Assembly (NCBI RefSeq): GCF_027580225.2
Contig: NC_073355.2
Span: 24,021,501-24,085,500 of the forward strand
Length of the DNA: 64,000 nt
DNA from: Misgurnus anguillicaudatus
Taxonomy: Eukaryota; Chordata; Actinopteri; Cypriniformes; Cobitidae
Reading direction: 5' to 3'
A program made the position numbers and the translations under genes. The notes under the pieces were generated by a model. The model saw only the letters and a program-made list of their open reading frames with translations, did no database searches and was not told where the DNA came from. Below, in pieces: positions 1 through 10,026 of this stretch (position 1 is its first letter; each line of letters begins with the position of its first letter).

Positions 1-2
1 CT

Positions 3-272
3 GTTGTCATTAAACCTGAAGGATCTCATAAACTGACCTGTACTGCCTCTGGCCTTGACATTAGTGGCTACTGGATGGCTTGGATCAGACAGGCTTCAGG
101 AAAAGGACTGGATTTTGTTGCTATCATTGAGGGTGACAGTGATAGAAAGTTTTACTCCAGTGCTGTTCAAGGCAGATTCACTGTCACCAGAGACAACAGT
201 AAGAATCAGGTGTATCTGCATATGAGCAAACTGAAGAATGAGGACACAGCCGTGTATTACTGTGCCAGAAGA
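3..272 (+). CDS. IGHV: Immunoglobulin heavy-chain V segment, 3' part (5' end outside window)
   Basis: This is the V exon of an antibody heavy chain, encoding framework 1 (partial) to framework 3 of the variable domain. The frame starting at base 3 is open to the recombination signal. It shows the first disulfide cysteine (KLTCTASG), the core tryptophan (WMAWIRQASGKGLDFV), the framework-3 pattern GRFTVTRDNSKNQVYL, and the end motif EDTAVYYCARR. No stop codon or frameshift is seen, so the visible part looks functional. The leader exon, promoter and start of framework 1 lie upstream of the window. The reading frame ends directly at a heptamer, as expected for an unrearranged V gene. It is the only V segment recognised here, and it sits 5' of all D segments. 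Confidence 0.95.
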
Positions 273-311
273 CACAGTGACAAAACAGACTCTGATCCTG
301 ATCAAAAACCT
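273..311 (+). promoter_or_regulatory. VH recombination signal sequence (23-type)
   Basis: A canonical heptamer CACAGTG (273-279) follows the V coding end. A 22-23 bp spacer separates it from an A-rich nonamer (TCAAAAACC, 302-310). This is the 3' signal that RAG1/RAG2 would use to join V to a D segment carrying a 12-bp-spacer signal. Confidence 0.9.
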
Positions 312-873
312 ATGTGCTTGACTTACTACAGTTTGATGAAAAGAGAACATGACTTTTGACCTTAGACTAATTTAAACTAAGTTCAAATTTTGTTGTGAAG
401 TAGACTACATTTTAAAATAAATTAAGGTTTGATCAAATTAAATGACATAGTTAGCGTTGACTTCTGGGTTAAATTAAGACTTTAATATTTAACTGTATCT
501 GTAATGGAAACAATCCAAAAGCTATGAGTGTTGAGCTGTACAAGATCTATGTTTCATTAAAACCCATTATAAAAAGTGTAAAGTTGATGATTATGTAAGA
601 CAGAAACTGCTGACGTTATATTTAATGCCTCTAGAGGGCGCCGTAAGCATTTACAACCCACTTAACTGTATCAACACTACACAGACACCATTGTGCTGCT
701 TGTCACCTTCTCCAATTTGAGAATAATATAAAAAATGGTACTTTTTTAAAGAAGGAATGAAATTGTAATATAACAATTCCATCTTCATAGCCATTTGTCA
801 GGCATGAATAAACCATCAACTACCAATGTTTTGTTCAAAGGCTTGATTACCAGACAATGCATAAACTGATCAA
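312..873. other. V-to-D spacer, no gene seen
   Basis: AT-rich sequence with no credible coding region. Nothing is recognised apart from the approach to the first D segment. Confidence 0.5.
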
Positions 874-942
874 GGTTTTTGCACATGTGTATACCACAGT
901 GATACGTGGGGGGACACTGTGATAAAGTTCCATACAAAAACT
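874..942 (+). other. IGHD: IGH D segment 1 with both 12-bp RSS
   Basis: The order is nonamer GGTTTTTGC (874-882), 12-bp spacer, heptamer CACAGTG (895-901), 13-nt coding core ATACGTGGGGGGA (902-914), heptamer CACTGTG (915-921), 12-bp spacer, nonamer ACAAAAACT (934-942). The G-rich core and symmetric 12-bp signals identify a diversity segment. Both heptamers read CACTGTG in signal orientation, with T rather than the consensus A at position 4. Confidence 0.93.
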
Positions 943-1779
943 AGTAACCAAGAATTGCTTGTTTGACCAAACACATCATTATCAGCATTATGTGGACATA
1001 ACAGAAACAGCATTAAAGAAACTCATATACGCACCAATCAATTTAAGCAAACCCAAACATGTAAATACAGATTAGTTACAATAAATTAAAAAAAAATTAA
1101 AAAGTGTTATTTCCCTAGTTGTATTGTGAGTTGCCAATGTCCATCCATATTTATTTTTCACTCTTTTTTAGAATACAAACAGAAAATACAAGAAATATTT
1201 ACACAAAATGCAAAACAATTTTCAGAACAAAATGTCTTCTTCAGGCATCAGTCAGTATTTAGTGTGACCTCTCTTGGCATGAAACACATCTTGAGATTTT
1301 TTGAGGATACTGAAGTCATTCGAATAGAATTGGAAAAAAATAGAATTTAATTTCATTTAGATTTAAGAGATCCTGTAGCTGCCTGCTATTGCTCAAGTGG
1401 AAGGGGAGTTTACCCTAAATACTTGACACTTCAGCTTATACTTTTATACTGTTTTTAATACTACATTCACTTTTCTTGTATTTTATGATTGTATTCTAAT
1501 AAAGATAAATAATTATATATGATCACTATACAATTACAAAAACAAACAATCTAATGATAGCATGGTGGCCTAAGACTTTTGCACAGTACTGTAAATGACA
1601 AGGAATGACAATAAATTAATTTTCAAAATATAAACAAAATATAATAAAATATCTTTAAATAGAAATTGAACTACTAACTTACAGTTGGTTTGACTTTCAT
1701 TGTATTGTTGACTACGATCAGTGCTTGGCAGAACCTGTTAGGAATAACACCATATAGTAGATGTGATGAAGCAGGCATT
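943..1779. repeat. Spacer between D1 and D2, start of a tandem duplication
   Basis: No gene is recognised. A block starting near 1471 (a stretch with ATTCTAATAAAGATAAATAA followed by GATAGCATGGTGGCC) recurs near 2132 with only scattered differences. This marks the first copy of a roughly 0.65-kb tandem duplication, each copy carrying one D segment. Confidence 0.7.
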
Positions 1780-1848
1780 GGTTATTGTACATGTGTGTAT
1801 TAGAGTGATAACTGGAATGGCACTGTGATAAAGTTCCTTACAAAAACT
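1780..1848 (+). other. IGHD: IGH D segment 2 with both 12-bp RSS
   Basis: Nonamer GGTTATTGT (1780-1788), 12-bp spacer, degenerate heptamer TAGAGTG (1801-1807), core ATAACTGGAATGG (1808-1820), heptamer CACTGTG (1821-1827), 12-bp spacer, nonamer ACAAAAACT (1840-1848). The spacing is exact on both sides. The 5' heptamer has departed from consensus at the outer bases, so 5' joining (V to D) may be weak. Confidence 0.88.
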
Positions 1849-2446
1849 AGTAACCATTGTTTGTTGACACTAACAATCATTGGAAACATGTCTTTGTCTG
1901 CATTGTAGTACATTTTAGGTACAGTGGCCATGACAAAAACATCTTATTTTGTCTACAATTAAAGAAACTAATATATGAACCTGCTGAACCTATAACTATT
2001 GCAGCTGTTAAAGGTTTTACATTCTGAACCTGTCGACTCCTGTGTTAAATGGAACAGGGCATATTGCTTTATTTTTTATTTTATTGCTATATTAACTCAT
2101 TTAGACAGGACAAAAGATAATACATATGCATTTCCTGTATTTTATGATTGTATTCTAATAAAGATAAATAATGATATATGATCACTATACAATTGCAAAA
2201 ACAACAAATCTAATGATAGCATGGTGGCCTAAGACTTTTGCACAGTACTGTAAATGATAATGAATGACAATAAATCAATTTTCAAAATATAATAAAATAT
2301 ATTAAAAGAGAAATAAATAGAAATTAAAATAGAAATTAAACTACTAACTTACAGTTTGGTTTGACTTTCATTGTATTGTTGACTACGATGCTTGGCAGAA
2401 CCTGTCAGGAATAACACCATATAGTAGATGTGATGAAGCAGGAATT
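1849..2446. repeat. Second copy of the D-carrying tandem duplication
   Basis: Sequence from about 2132 onward matches the block starting at about 1471, and the downstream part (about 2050-2120) recurs near 2684-2765. No coding region is seen. Confidence 0.7.
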
Positions 2447-2515
2447 GTTTTTTGTATATGTGTGTATCGTAGTGATAACTGGGGTGGCACTGTGATAGAG
2501 TTCCATACAAAAACT
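2447..2515 (+). other. IGHD: IGH D segment 3 with both 12-bp RSS
   Basis: Nonamer GTTTTTTGT (2447-2455), 12-bp spacer, heptamer-like CGTAGTG (2468-2474), core ATAACTGGGGTGG (2475-2487), heptamer CACTGTG (2488-2494), 12-bp spacer, nonamer ACAAAAACT (2507-2515). It is the tandem sister of D2. The 5' heptamer is degenerate and the 3' signal is good. Confidence 0.88.
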
Positions 2516-3498
2516 AGTAACCAAGTATTGTTTGTTGACACTAACAATAACTGGAAACATGTCTATGTCATGACAAGAACATCTTATTTTGTCTACTATT
2601 AAAGAAACTAATATAAACCTGCTGAACCTATAACTATTGCAGCTGTTTGAAGCTTTACATTCTGAACCAGTCAACTTCTGTTATATGGAACAGGGCAACA
2701 AAATTATTGCTATATTTTTTATTTTATTTCTATATTAACTCATTTAGACAGGATAAAAGATAATACATATTTTAATATGCATTCGAATATGCTAAACATG
2801 ACAGAACTTTTAGTCTTGGATGAGGCAGCAGGCCTAAATCCTATTTGAGTTTGACTGTTATCAAAGAGTAGTTTGCCCATAAAATGCAACGCATATAGTT
2901 CTGGATTCTGGAATGGTGTTAGGAAATAAATGAACAAACAAATATTTGAATAACCTAAGGCATAGATATTCACAGCAACTGATAGCAAATTATAGCAGGT
3001 ATAGGTTTGGGATTGAGCATTATATTTTCTCAGGAAATATTTTATTTGTTTCTCCAAACCACAGTTATAATTTAAAATATATTTGTCATTGTTGATTGCT
3101 TGCTTCTCATGTAACATTGTGTAGCACATTTAGACTGAGAATGAAGCTGCATAGTTCTGTGCTAATTATTTTATGGATTGCTGAAACCGCTACAGTTCTT
3201 TAACATTTAACAAGATTAAGTAGAACATTTGAATTTATGATATCCTATAAAAACTTATTTTCAGCTGAAACTGATGGCATCTCTATTATTTAGGTGCTTC
3301 ATGTTAACTACAAAAAGTTACAATTTACAAAAGTAATAAAAGAAACAAATTAAGAACAAAAACAACTGTTTGACAGAGGCTCATAATAAATAATGTAAAA
3401 ATACATATAATATAATATAACACTCTATGTTCTGTTTTTCATTAGTGCTCAGTAGAACTTCACACCATACAGGTATTAGACGTGATGCAGCAGGTATT
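2516..3498. other. D3-D4 spacer, no gene seen
   Basis: AT-rich. A minus-strand open frame of 129 codons at 2740-3129 has no recognisable domain and low complexity, and is not called. Confidence 0.45.
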
Positions 3499-3570
3499 GG
3501 TTATTGTACATGTATATATCACAGTGACTTGGGGTGGGGTGGCACTATGAAAAAGTTTCATACAAACACT
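3499..3570 (+). other. IGHD: IGH D segment 4 with both 12-bp RSS
   Basis: Nonamer GGTTATTGT (3499-3507), 12-bp spacer, heptamer CACAGTG (3520-3526), 16-nt core ACTTGGGGTGGGGTGG (3527-3542), heptamer CACTATG (3543-3549), 12-bp spacer, nonamer ACAAACACT (3562-3570). It is the longest D core here. The 3' heptamer and nonamer each carry one substitution. Confidence 0.88.
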
Positions 3571-3639
3571 AGTAACCAAGTATTGTTTGTCTGAAACCAA
3601 TTTTTATTAAAAACAGTCTAGTCTACAAACTAGTATTTG

Positions 3640-4540
3640 TCATTTATGATATTTTAAATGTGTCTCTGTTTTCATTTCACTTTGTCTGACATGCTTTTGT
3701 TCGTTGCTCTCTTTTAATGTTATATCTGGTTTTTGTTATGTTCTTTGTTCTTCATGTTCGTATCGTTTTATTGCATGGGTCAAAAGCCATTATTACACAT
3801 TATTACATGTCAGGTGATTATAAGAAATAAAAGACAAAAATATTTTAAGTTTTTTAAAGCTAAGACCTATGTGAATGCATGATACCATTTTTGTTATGCT
3901 GATTCATGTTTTGTCCTGTGTTTATTGTTGTGTCATTGTTTATTTTAATGCAGTCTAATGTTGTCGTTTTCATACTGAAACCTAAGATGCTTAAAGCACT
4001 TTCTGGCACATATGTGTTTTAGTATTGATTGTTTCTTTCTGTTGTGTTTTCTTTTACATTTCATACTAAATCTGTGTTTGCATGATTTAATCCAGCAATT
4101 ATTTGAGGCTTTAAAATCTATACTTCATTGGGTACATAGTAATGCCACTTATTTTCCAGCTAGATATACAATTTAAATATTTTAAATACTGACATTTAAT
4201 AAGCACAAAGATTAAATGTGTTCTAATGATACACTGTAAACTTGAATGAACTTTAACCAAAAATCTAAATATATTTTTTAGAAATATGCTTATGTAAACA
4301 AAAGGTTAGGCTAATTACCAAATGTGTTACATGAAGACACTGGTGTTGGTATTTTGGTATTTCATGTGTACATTAAAATGAAAATGAATATATGCTGTAC
4401 AAGTGGCAACTATGTGCTTATACTGTATAACACAAACAAGAGGCCCAGTAAAAAAACTGAGTTTTAAAAATAGGATGACTTAAATGTATTATGTGTATTG
4501 GACACTATCTGTAATGTACATCATATATATGTATGTGTTT
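3640..4540 (+). pseudogene. Relic of the flank 3' of CH4 in unit 0 (CH1-CH4 missing)
   Basis: From about 3672 the sequence aligns with the non-coding region just after the CH4 stop of units A (17,310 on) and B (48,410 on). It includes the shared run TCTGACATGCTTTTGT and a later TTTTGTCCTGTGTTTATT. In unit 0 this flank follows D4 with no J or CH exon between, so a deletion with breakpoints between about 3590 and 3670 removed J segments and CH1-CH4. No coding region remains here. Confidence 0.75.
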
Positions 4541-4547
4541 TCCTCAG

Positions 4548-4695
4548 ATGAGCCTTCAAAACCTGAAACAGGCTTTGCATTACACTGTAATAAAGATGTT
4601 TCTGAGAAGGATGAGTTCAGAAGTCTCTGGTCTACTGCCACCTCATTCATCTTCCTCTTTTCTCTGACCTACATGCTCTTATCAGCCTATCTACG
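4548..4695 (+). pseudogene. ighz: IgZ-type TM1 exon, unit 0, broken
   Basis: This exon is homologous to the membrane exon TM1 of the intact copies. It follows an acceptor (TTTTCCTCAG) and encodes an acidic extracellular stalk (DEPSKPETGFALHCN) and a hydrophobic segment (SFIFLFSLTYM). Compared with unit A it lacks 6 nt in the CTCTTC run (two residues of the membrane helix) and 1 nt just before GCTCTTATC. The 1-nt loss shifts the frame and gives an early stop at 4697-4699. The splice donor that reads AAG/GTAATC in unit A reads ACG/ATAATC here. With no CH exons upstream it cannot serve a heavy chain. Confidence 0.88.
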
Positions 4696-4896
4696 ATAAT
4701 CATAGTATGACTAAATAGGGTACAGAGCATTTTTTATGAAGGAGATTTATTTTAGATTACTGTTACTGTTGTACACTGTATGGAATATGCTGGGTTGTAT
4801 TAATTTAAGTGTTTTGTATAAATAATTATTAATAATTACTTTATTTAAATAAATAAAATATTGATTGCTTTTCCATGTTTTTTGTTGTTGTTTTAG

Positions 4897-4908
4897 ATGA
4901 AGCAGTGA
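4897..4908 (+). pseudogene. ighz: IgZ-type TM2 exon relic, unit 0
   Basis: After a pyrimidine tract and acceptor (TTGTTTTAG) the sequence ATGAAGCAGTGA would encode the last cytoplasmic residues M-K-Q and stop, exactly as in units A and B. It is preserved but orphaned because the TM1 donor is lost. Confidence 0.75.
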
Positions 4909-6258
4909 AATTTTTGAAAATGAACACAAAGACTCAAAGTTTATTTACTTGCTTGTGATCATTGCTATGATTGAAAGAAAGCGCTCTCTTCTCGATCTTG
5001 TTCTGTGCTTGTTTATCTTTATTAAATGTGTATTTATTACTTCTTTAAGGATATTGACAAACATGCGGTCACTATCACACTGTTAAGTGTACTTCCCATA
5101 TCATGTGTACTTTTTAAGTCATTCAGATTATATTTTTTTCATGTTGAATACTTTTAATATGATATTTTGTATTTTGTCAAAGCCTTATCACATTAAACGT
5201 TTTTGTATATTGGTAAATATATTTGTAGTTGTAAAAATAGTATATTGTTTACTGTGAAATATCTGCACATCTCCAAATAATGACTTAATTTCCCTTAGTT
5301 GTTGAGAATGGAAATAAAAACTTAGACATATAGGTAGACTATATTTTCTAAAAAGATTAGACTGTTATTATAAATATATTCTCTCTTTATTCGCTGTAGT
5401 AAACTTTGAATATTTTTTCTCTGGGAAACAGGGTGACCATTAAAGCATAAAATTTGTTGTGCACAGATGCACATCACACAGAGCATCTGCAAACTGTTGA
5501 GCCCTTCAGAAAACTGAGATATCTAATAACAGCCAAACACAGAAAAAATTTGTTACTAACAAAAACAATGTATACGCCTATGTAAACATAAAACTTGATA
5601 TGCTCTGTTTTAGCAGTATTACTGTAAGTTCATGAAACCATTTTCAGGAAACACATTGCACACACAAACTAACCCACTTTGGATAAAAGCCTAAATTTAA
5701 ATGGTTTGAACTTATCAGCGTATTGGAAGAGAAGGCCTACTCTAGTACCAAGAAAAGTCCAAAATTGTGAACTCTGTCAGTAGGGACTGCATTTAATGCA
5801 GTAGTTCATGAGAACTAAAACATGTGTATCCCTTACAAAATTTAACTATGAATTTACTACAGTAACCGTAATTCAATATCTATTTGTAGTAAAATCACAC
5901 TTAACACAAGTTCAGCATTGTCTCACAGTAATAATAGTGTAAGCATAAAATGTCCAGTAAAACTATGGAATCATATAGATATTGTTTATTTGTTAAGGTC
6001 CAGATCATTGTGCTACTAAAAGCAGTGATTAAGGATGTGACAAAAAAACTTAGTAACAATCTAAAATGATCCTTTTCCATTTCATATCTGTCCACACCAA
6101 AACAATGACTTTTAGTTAATTACTTTTAGCCCTGATAGATAAAAAAATAAAATCAGTACAAACAAGAAATCTGAAACCATGTTAATACGAAATACAGCAG
6201 CAAACAAAAAAAGGTGTTGTGTCCATCAATAGTTTGTGAAGAAGTGTGCTGTATGAGG
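4909..6258. other. Unit 0 tail and spacer, no gene seen
   Basis: A block at about 5410-5530 (with GGGTGACCATTAAAGCATAA and GAAAACTGAGATATCTAATA) recurs at about 29,500-29,610 and 55,345-55,450, downstream of TM2 in units A and B. It is part of the duplicated IGH unit. No coding region is supported in the rest. Confidence 0.6.
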
Positions 6259-6325
6259 AGTATTTGAGGTTCCATGTATCACTGTGTATGGGGTGGCCAC
6301 AGTGAATTATTAATTTCCTAAACAT
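6259..6325 (+). other. IGHD: Candidate IGH D segment 5 (weak nonamers)
   Basis: Two perfect heptamers, CACTGTG (6280-6286) and CACAGTG (6298-6304), flank an 11-nt G-rich core TATGGGGTGGC (6287-6297). At 12-bp spacing the 5' nonamer is AGTATTTGA and the 3' side CCTAAACAT, both poor. The core resembles D3. It could be a decayed D or a functional one with weak signals. Confidence 0.55.
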
Positions 6326-6439
6326 CACTTTAAAAGTGACAATACTTACCTCAGTGTGTCTTTAAAAATCTTTATGATCCACAAAAACAAGTGGCATTAT
6401 TTATTTATTTTAAATAAAACAAGTGTTTATTTAAAAAAA

Positions 6440-6815
6440 AAAAACAGCGCGTACCTTCTCAGGAGCTGTTCCACAACTGTTGAATGATCTGCCGATTGTG
6501 ACACGGTCTGCTGACTCTGTAGCTGTCTTTAAGACTTGGCTAAAAACCCATCTCTTCCGCCATTATCTCACTTCCTAATATGGGACTTACTATCTTTCTC
6601 TATTTTTCCTTTCCCTTTATCTGTACATTTCTTTAAAAAAATGCTAACCAACCCTTGGCTATACTGTGTTGGACTTGATGAGACTACTTCCAGTGCACTT
6701 ATGTTTTGCTGTTCTTGTGTTGCTATAATTCCTTTTATTGTTTACCTCATTTGTAAGTCGCTTTGGACAAAAGCATCTGCTAAATGAATAAATGTAAAAG
6801 TAAAATGTAAATGTT
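6440..6815 (+). mobile_element. 3' end of an L2/Maui-type LINE
   Basis: The stretch starts within a reading frame (GAGCTGTTCCACAACTGTTG) and runs to GTAAGTCGCTTTGGACAAAA, GCATCTGCTAAATGAATAAA and a short TGTAAA-type repeat. This is the familiar tail of L2-clade LINEs in fish genomes. The coding part is decayed by stops. Confidence 0.75.
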
Positions 6816-6960
6816 AAATATTTAAACACTTCACTTGTTTGATAAAATAAATAAAGCCGTTGTTAGATTAAAATAATAAAAAATGCAATGACTGCAAATA
6901 TAGAAGTGGCTCCTAAAGCATGGTATGTGCTGGTTGTGTTATGATACTAAAAATTGTCAC

Positions 6961-7031
6961 ATTTTTGTTATGGTGTGTACTTTTGTGTATAACTGGAGCA
7001 CAGTAGAGAGGTTCATAATTTGGTTGTTAAT
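6961..7031 (+). pseudogene. Possible decayed D segment
   Basis: ATAACTGGAG followed by CACAGTA and GAGAGGTTCAT resembles the core and 3' signal of D2, and is preceded by TTTTTGT at roughly the right distance. The 3' nonamer is lost. A relic only. Confidence 0.35.
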
Positions 7032-7149
7032 GTCACAATAACATTTTAATTAACCAGAATTACATGAATGGAACTCTTCTGTGGTCTACACCAAATCAGC
7101 TATAGCAGTCTGTTCAGTGTGAAAACATGACTACATTGATTATGTATTT

Positions 7150-7635
7150 ACACTTCACCGTGTAAGGTGATGAGTCCTTTTGTTCCCCTGTCTTCCCAAA
7201 GATGCTTGTTTCCAGTGGGCCCATGTTCGTAGGTCCCTGTTCTTGGTGGTTGCAAAGATCCTTGTTCTGGGGGTCTTGTTCCCAGTGGTCTTGTCTCCAG
7301 TGTCCCATGCCCAGTGGTCCACATCCTCTGTGGTCCCAAACCGGGGTGATTTTAGAGATTTCATTTTAGGGTGTCTCTGCCCCCCAATGAGAGTGGTACC
7401 TTAAAGTGTAAGGTTAGGTCTATATACAAAGAATGCCAGAGATAGAAATAAATGGGGTTGCTAGGGAGTGACCAAGGCTATATAAAAATGGCCTAACGAG
7501 TCCCCTGGTCCCAAAGATGCTTGTTCTGGTGATCATGTCTCCATTGGTTTTGTCTCCAGTGGTCCCCATTCTCTGTGGTCCCACTGATTGTCCTGTCTCC
7601 AGTGGTTCTGTCTCCAGTGGTTCCATGCCTGGAGA
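7150..7635. repeat. Degenerate minisatellite, two blocks
   Basis: Imperfect copies of CCAGTGGTC / TGTCTCCAGTGGTCC units recur at about 7200-7345 and 7500-7632, separated by unrelated sequence. They keep several reading frames open on both strands by repetition, which explains the overlapping short open frames without implying protein. Confidence 0.65.
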
Positions 7636-7684
7636 ACATCTGACCGTTGCATTCAAAATCAACGTTTTTATACAGTTCAAAAAC

Positions 7685-7885
7685 AATTATCTCATTATCT
7701 ATACTGTAAAAATGTGCAGCATAAAATGTTTATGTTACTTTAACTTAAAAAGTAAAGTTAAACAAATTCAACTTGTTTTTTATAAGTTGTGTCAACTTTT
7801 TTAATCCAAAACTTAAACTAGTAGGTTAAATTGACTTGCCAAACCAAGTTGTTTTAACTTAAAGCTGCATATTTTTTTATAGTGA
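7685..7885. mobile_element. Small MITE-like repeat, copy 1
   Basis: Shares long stretches (TAGGTTAAATTGACTTGC; TTTTAACTTAAA) with 13,320-13,520. Both begin near CTGTAAAAA. It is probably a short non-autonomous DNA element dispersed through the locus. Confidence 0.55.
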
Positions 7886-8105
7886 ACTTTCTAACTGTGT
7901 CACAAGTACAACTTTGTCAGATTACAATCACAGTGAAATCAATGAACATCATTAATGTTTCATACAGGGTTATAATAAATATGATAAATTAATAAATACA
8001 TGTTAAAAATACTAACTTACTTCTTTTGTTCAATCCAGATGATTGTTATTGACAATCAGTAATTTGTCGAGAATCACGTTATAAAGTAATCACGATGCAA
8101 GCACG

Positions 8106-8174
8106 GGTTTTTGTACGTGTGTATATTACAGTGACTGGCGGGGTGGCACTGTGATAAAACTCCATACAAAAACT
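8106..8174 (+). other. IGHD: IGH D segment of unit A with both 12-bp RSS
   Basis: Nonamer GGTTTTTGT (8106-8114), 12-bp spacer, heptamer-like TACAGTG (8127-8133), core ACTGGCGGGGTGG (8134-8146), heptamer CACTGTG (8147-8153), 12-bp spacer, nonamer ACAAAAACT (8166-8174). It is the last clear D before the JH pair at 12.3-13.2 kb. Its nonamers are close to consensus. Confidence 0.92.
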
Positions 8175-8358
8175 TGTTTAACTAGAATATAAGTAATGTG
8201 TTTTTGTTTTGATAACAAAATTCATTAAAACCAGTGCTTTATAGGTATTTTGTTCAAGACAAAAAACTCAAAACATAATAGGCCTACTTTACCCTTATAC
8301 TGTATCTATAAAAATTGGCAACCATCCTAACTAAATTAGGGAAAGTGCAAATATTGTT

Positions 8359-8719
8359 GGTTACACTTTATTTTGATAGTCCACTTAAGACATTTTACTA
8401 ACTATAAATAACTTTGCAACTACATGTCAACTAACTTTCATTAATTTGCAACTGTATGTCAACCAACTGTCATTAGATTATTAGTAGACTAATGGTTAGT
8501 GTTAGGGAAGAGGTTATGGTTAGTAGAATAAGTTGACATGCACATGCAAAGATACTTATAGACAGTTTAATGTCTGTTGAGGGATCATCACAATAAAGTG
8601 TTAGTAGATATTAAGCAGACCATGAGTAATACTCTAAAGATTGGTAGTTAATAAGTAGTTGCAAAGTAACTTATAATTAGTAAAATGTCTAAAGTGGACT
8701 ATTGAAATGAAGTGTTACC
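8359..8719. mobile_element. hAT-type MITE with 8-bp target duplication
   Basis: Terminal inverted repeats (GGTTACACTTTATTTTGATA at the left, matching TATTGAAATGAAGTGTTACC at the right) are flanked by identical 8-bp repeats ATATTGTT (8351-8358 and 8720-8727). An 8-bp duplication is the hAT signature. There is no transposase frame, so it is non-autonomous. Confidence 0.88.
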
Positions 8720-8727
8720 ATATTGTT

Positions 8728-9465
8728 CTGCATTGCAATACTGTCTGCTTTGAACAGAGCCACAGACCTTCTATTTGTGTTCAGATGGGATAAAGAGCTA
8801 AACTGATAAACAAATAAAAGCCTAAAAGACAAACTCTCTCTTATATTGTATGCGTTCTCTCTAACTAAAAAAAAAGCATTAGTAATTTCCGTGAAGTGTG
8901 AATATATTGTGGTGGGGTGTTCTTAAAATTGAGATACTTTTACGGTAAGTGAAAGGACTTAAGATAATATGTTTTGTGAACAAATTTATAAAAATTGAGT
9001 TCATGCTTAAAACAAGAAAAAACACTAGTGGGTAAGAAAAAAATGAATAAAGTTTTACCTGGTTTTTAAGTCTTGATTTTAATTTTTTCTTGTTTGAAGC
9101 ATAACATTTCTGATATACTGTAGGCTACTATACATTTCATACTGAACCTTTCTCAGTTTCGTGATCTGTTCTGTTGTTGTACTTGAATGTTTTTGTCCCT
9201 TGGGAAGAGGGTGAAGAGCTGCTGTGCTTTATTGCACATCGCAGCTACAAACGATTTATACTCAAGGAAATTTAGATATCCAAAAAATATATACTGTAGA
9301 TTTGTGACAGTTTTAATTTAGATCTGTGATATCAGAAATAACTCTTTAGACTTGATGTGCTATCAGCAGGGATTTCTAACTGCATTAATTTAAAGTGTAT
9401 TATGTGTATTCATCAGTGAAGGATCTGTATTAATAAATATACACATTTCTACAGTGCTTCTGTAC
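8728..9465. other. D-J spacer of unit A, no gene seen
   Basis: AT-rich, with no coding region recognised. A stretch near 9195-9280 faintly resembles the tail block seen at 5410 and 55,345. Confidence 0.4.
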
Positions 9466-9690
9466 ACTCTAAAAACAAACGGTGCTAGCACTAAAAGGGG
9501 TTCACTGGCTATAATAATCATAGAGGAACATATTATGTAGCACCTGTGTAGCACTTGTGTAGAACCATATTGTGCTATATAGAACCATCGGATGGTTCTT
9601 TATAGGTGATTTACAGGTGCTATATAGCATTAAAAATTGTTCCCCTATGATTACAAGCTTTTAGTGCTATTTAGCACTATTTTTTATTTA
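9466..9690. mobile_element. Short inverted-repeat MITE
   Basis: The left end has GGTGCTAGCACTAAAAG and the right end CTTTTAGTGCTATTTAGCAC, which are inverted copies. The middle carries repeated TATATAGAACC / GGTTCTTTATAGG units. No coding capacity. Confidence 0.6.
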
Positions 9691-10026
9691 GCAAATGTTT
9701 TGTATAGGTGATCATCTGAGCATAACAGTGGGTGCTTACTTCTGCTCTCATCACGACATCTGTAACTGTACACTGTAAAAAAATCCAACTTCAGAATGTT
9801 ATCCCAACAGAGATAATTAAGTAAGTTGAACAAAGATTATTTGTTTAAGAAGGTCAATTTATTATTTTGTGTTTACTGAATAAAATTAGCATAATCATCC
9901 TGCTAACAAATATTATTTTGTTGACTGGACTTAGATATGTACGTTTTTGCCCAAATCGTTTACCCAACTTGCCAAACTGAGTAATCTGAACAAACAATAA
10001 AAAAACAATGGTCTGGGCTGCGTTCT

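Noticed and set aside
2740..3129. 129-codon minus-strand frame
   Set aside because: AT-rich, no domain, no transcript signals, within the D cluster spacer.
7114..7364. Several overlapping short reading frames on the minus strand
   Set aside because: They arise from the minisatellite, whose repeat length keeps frames open; the peptides are simple G/T/P/E repeats.
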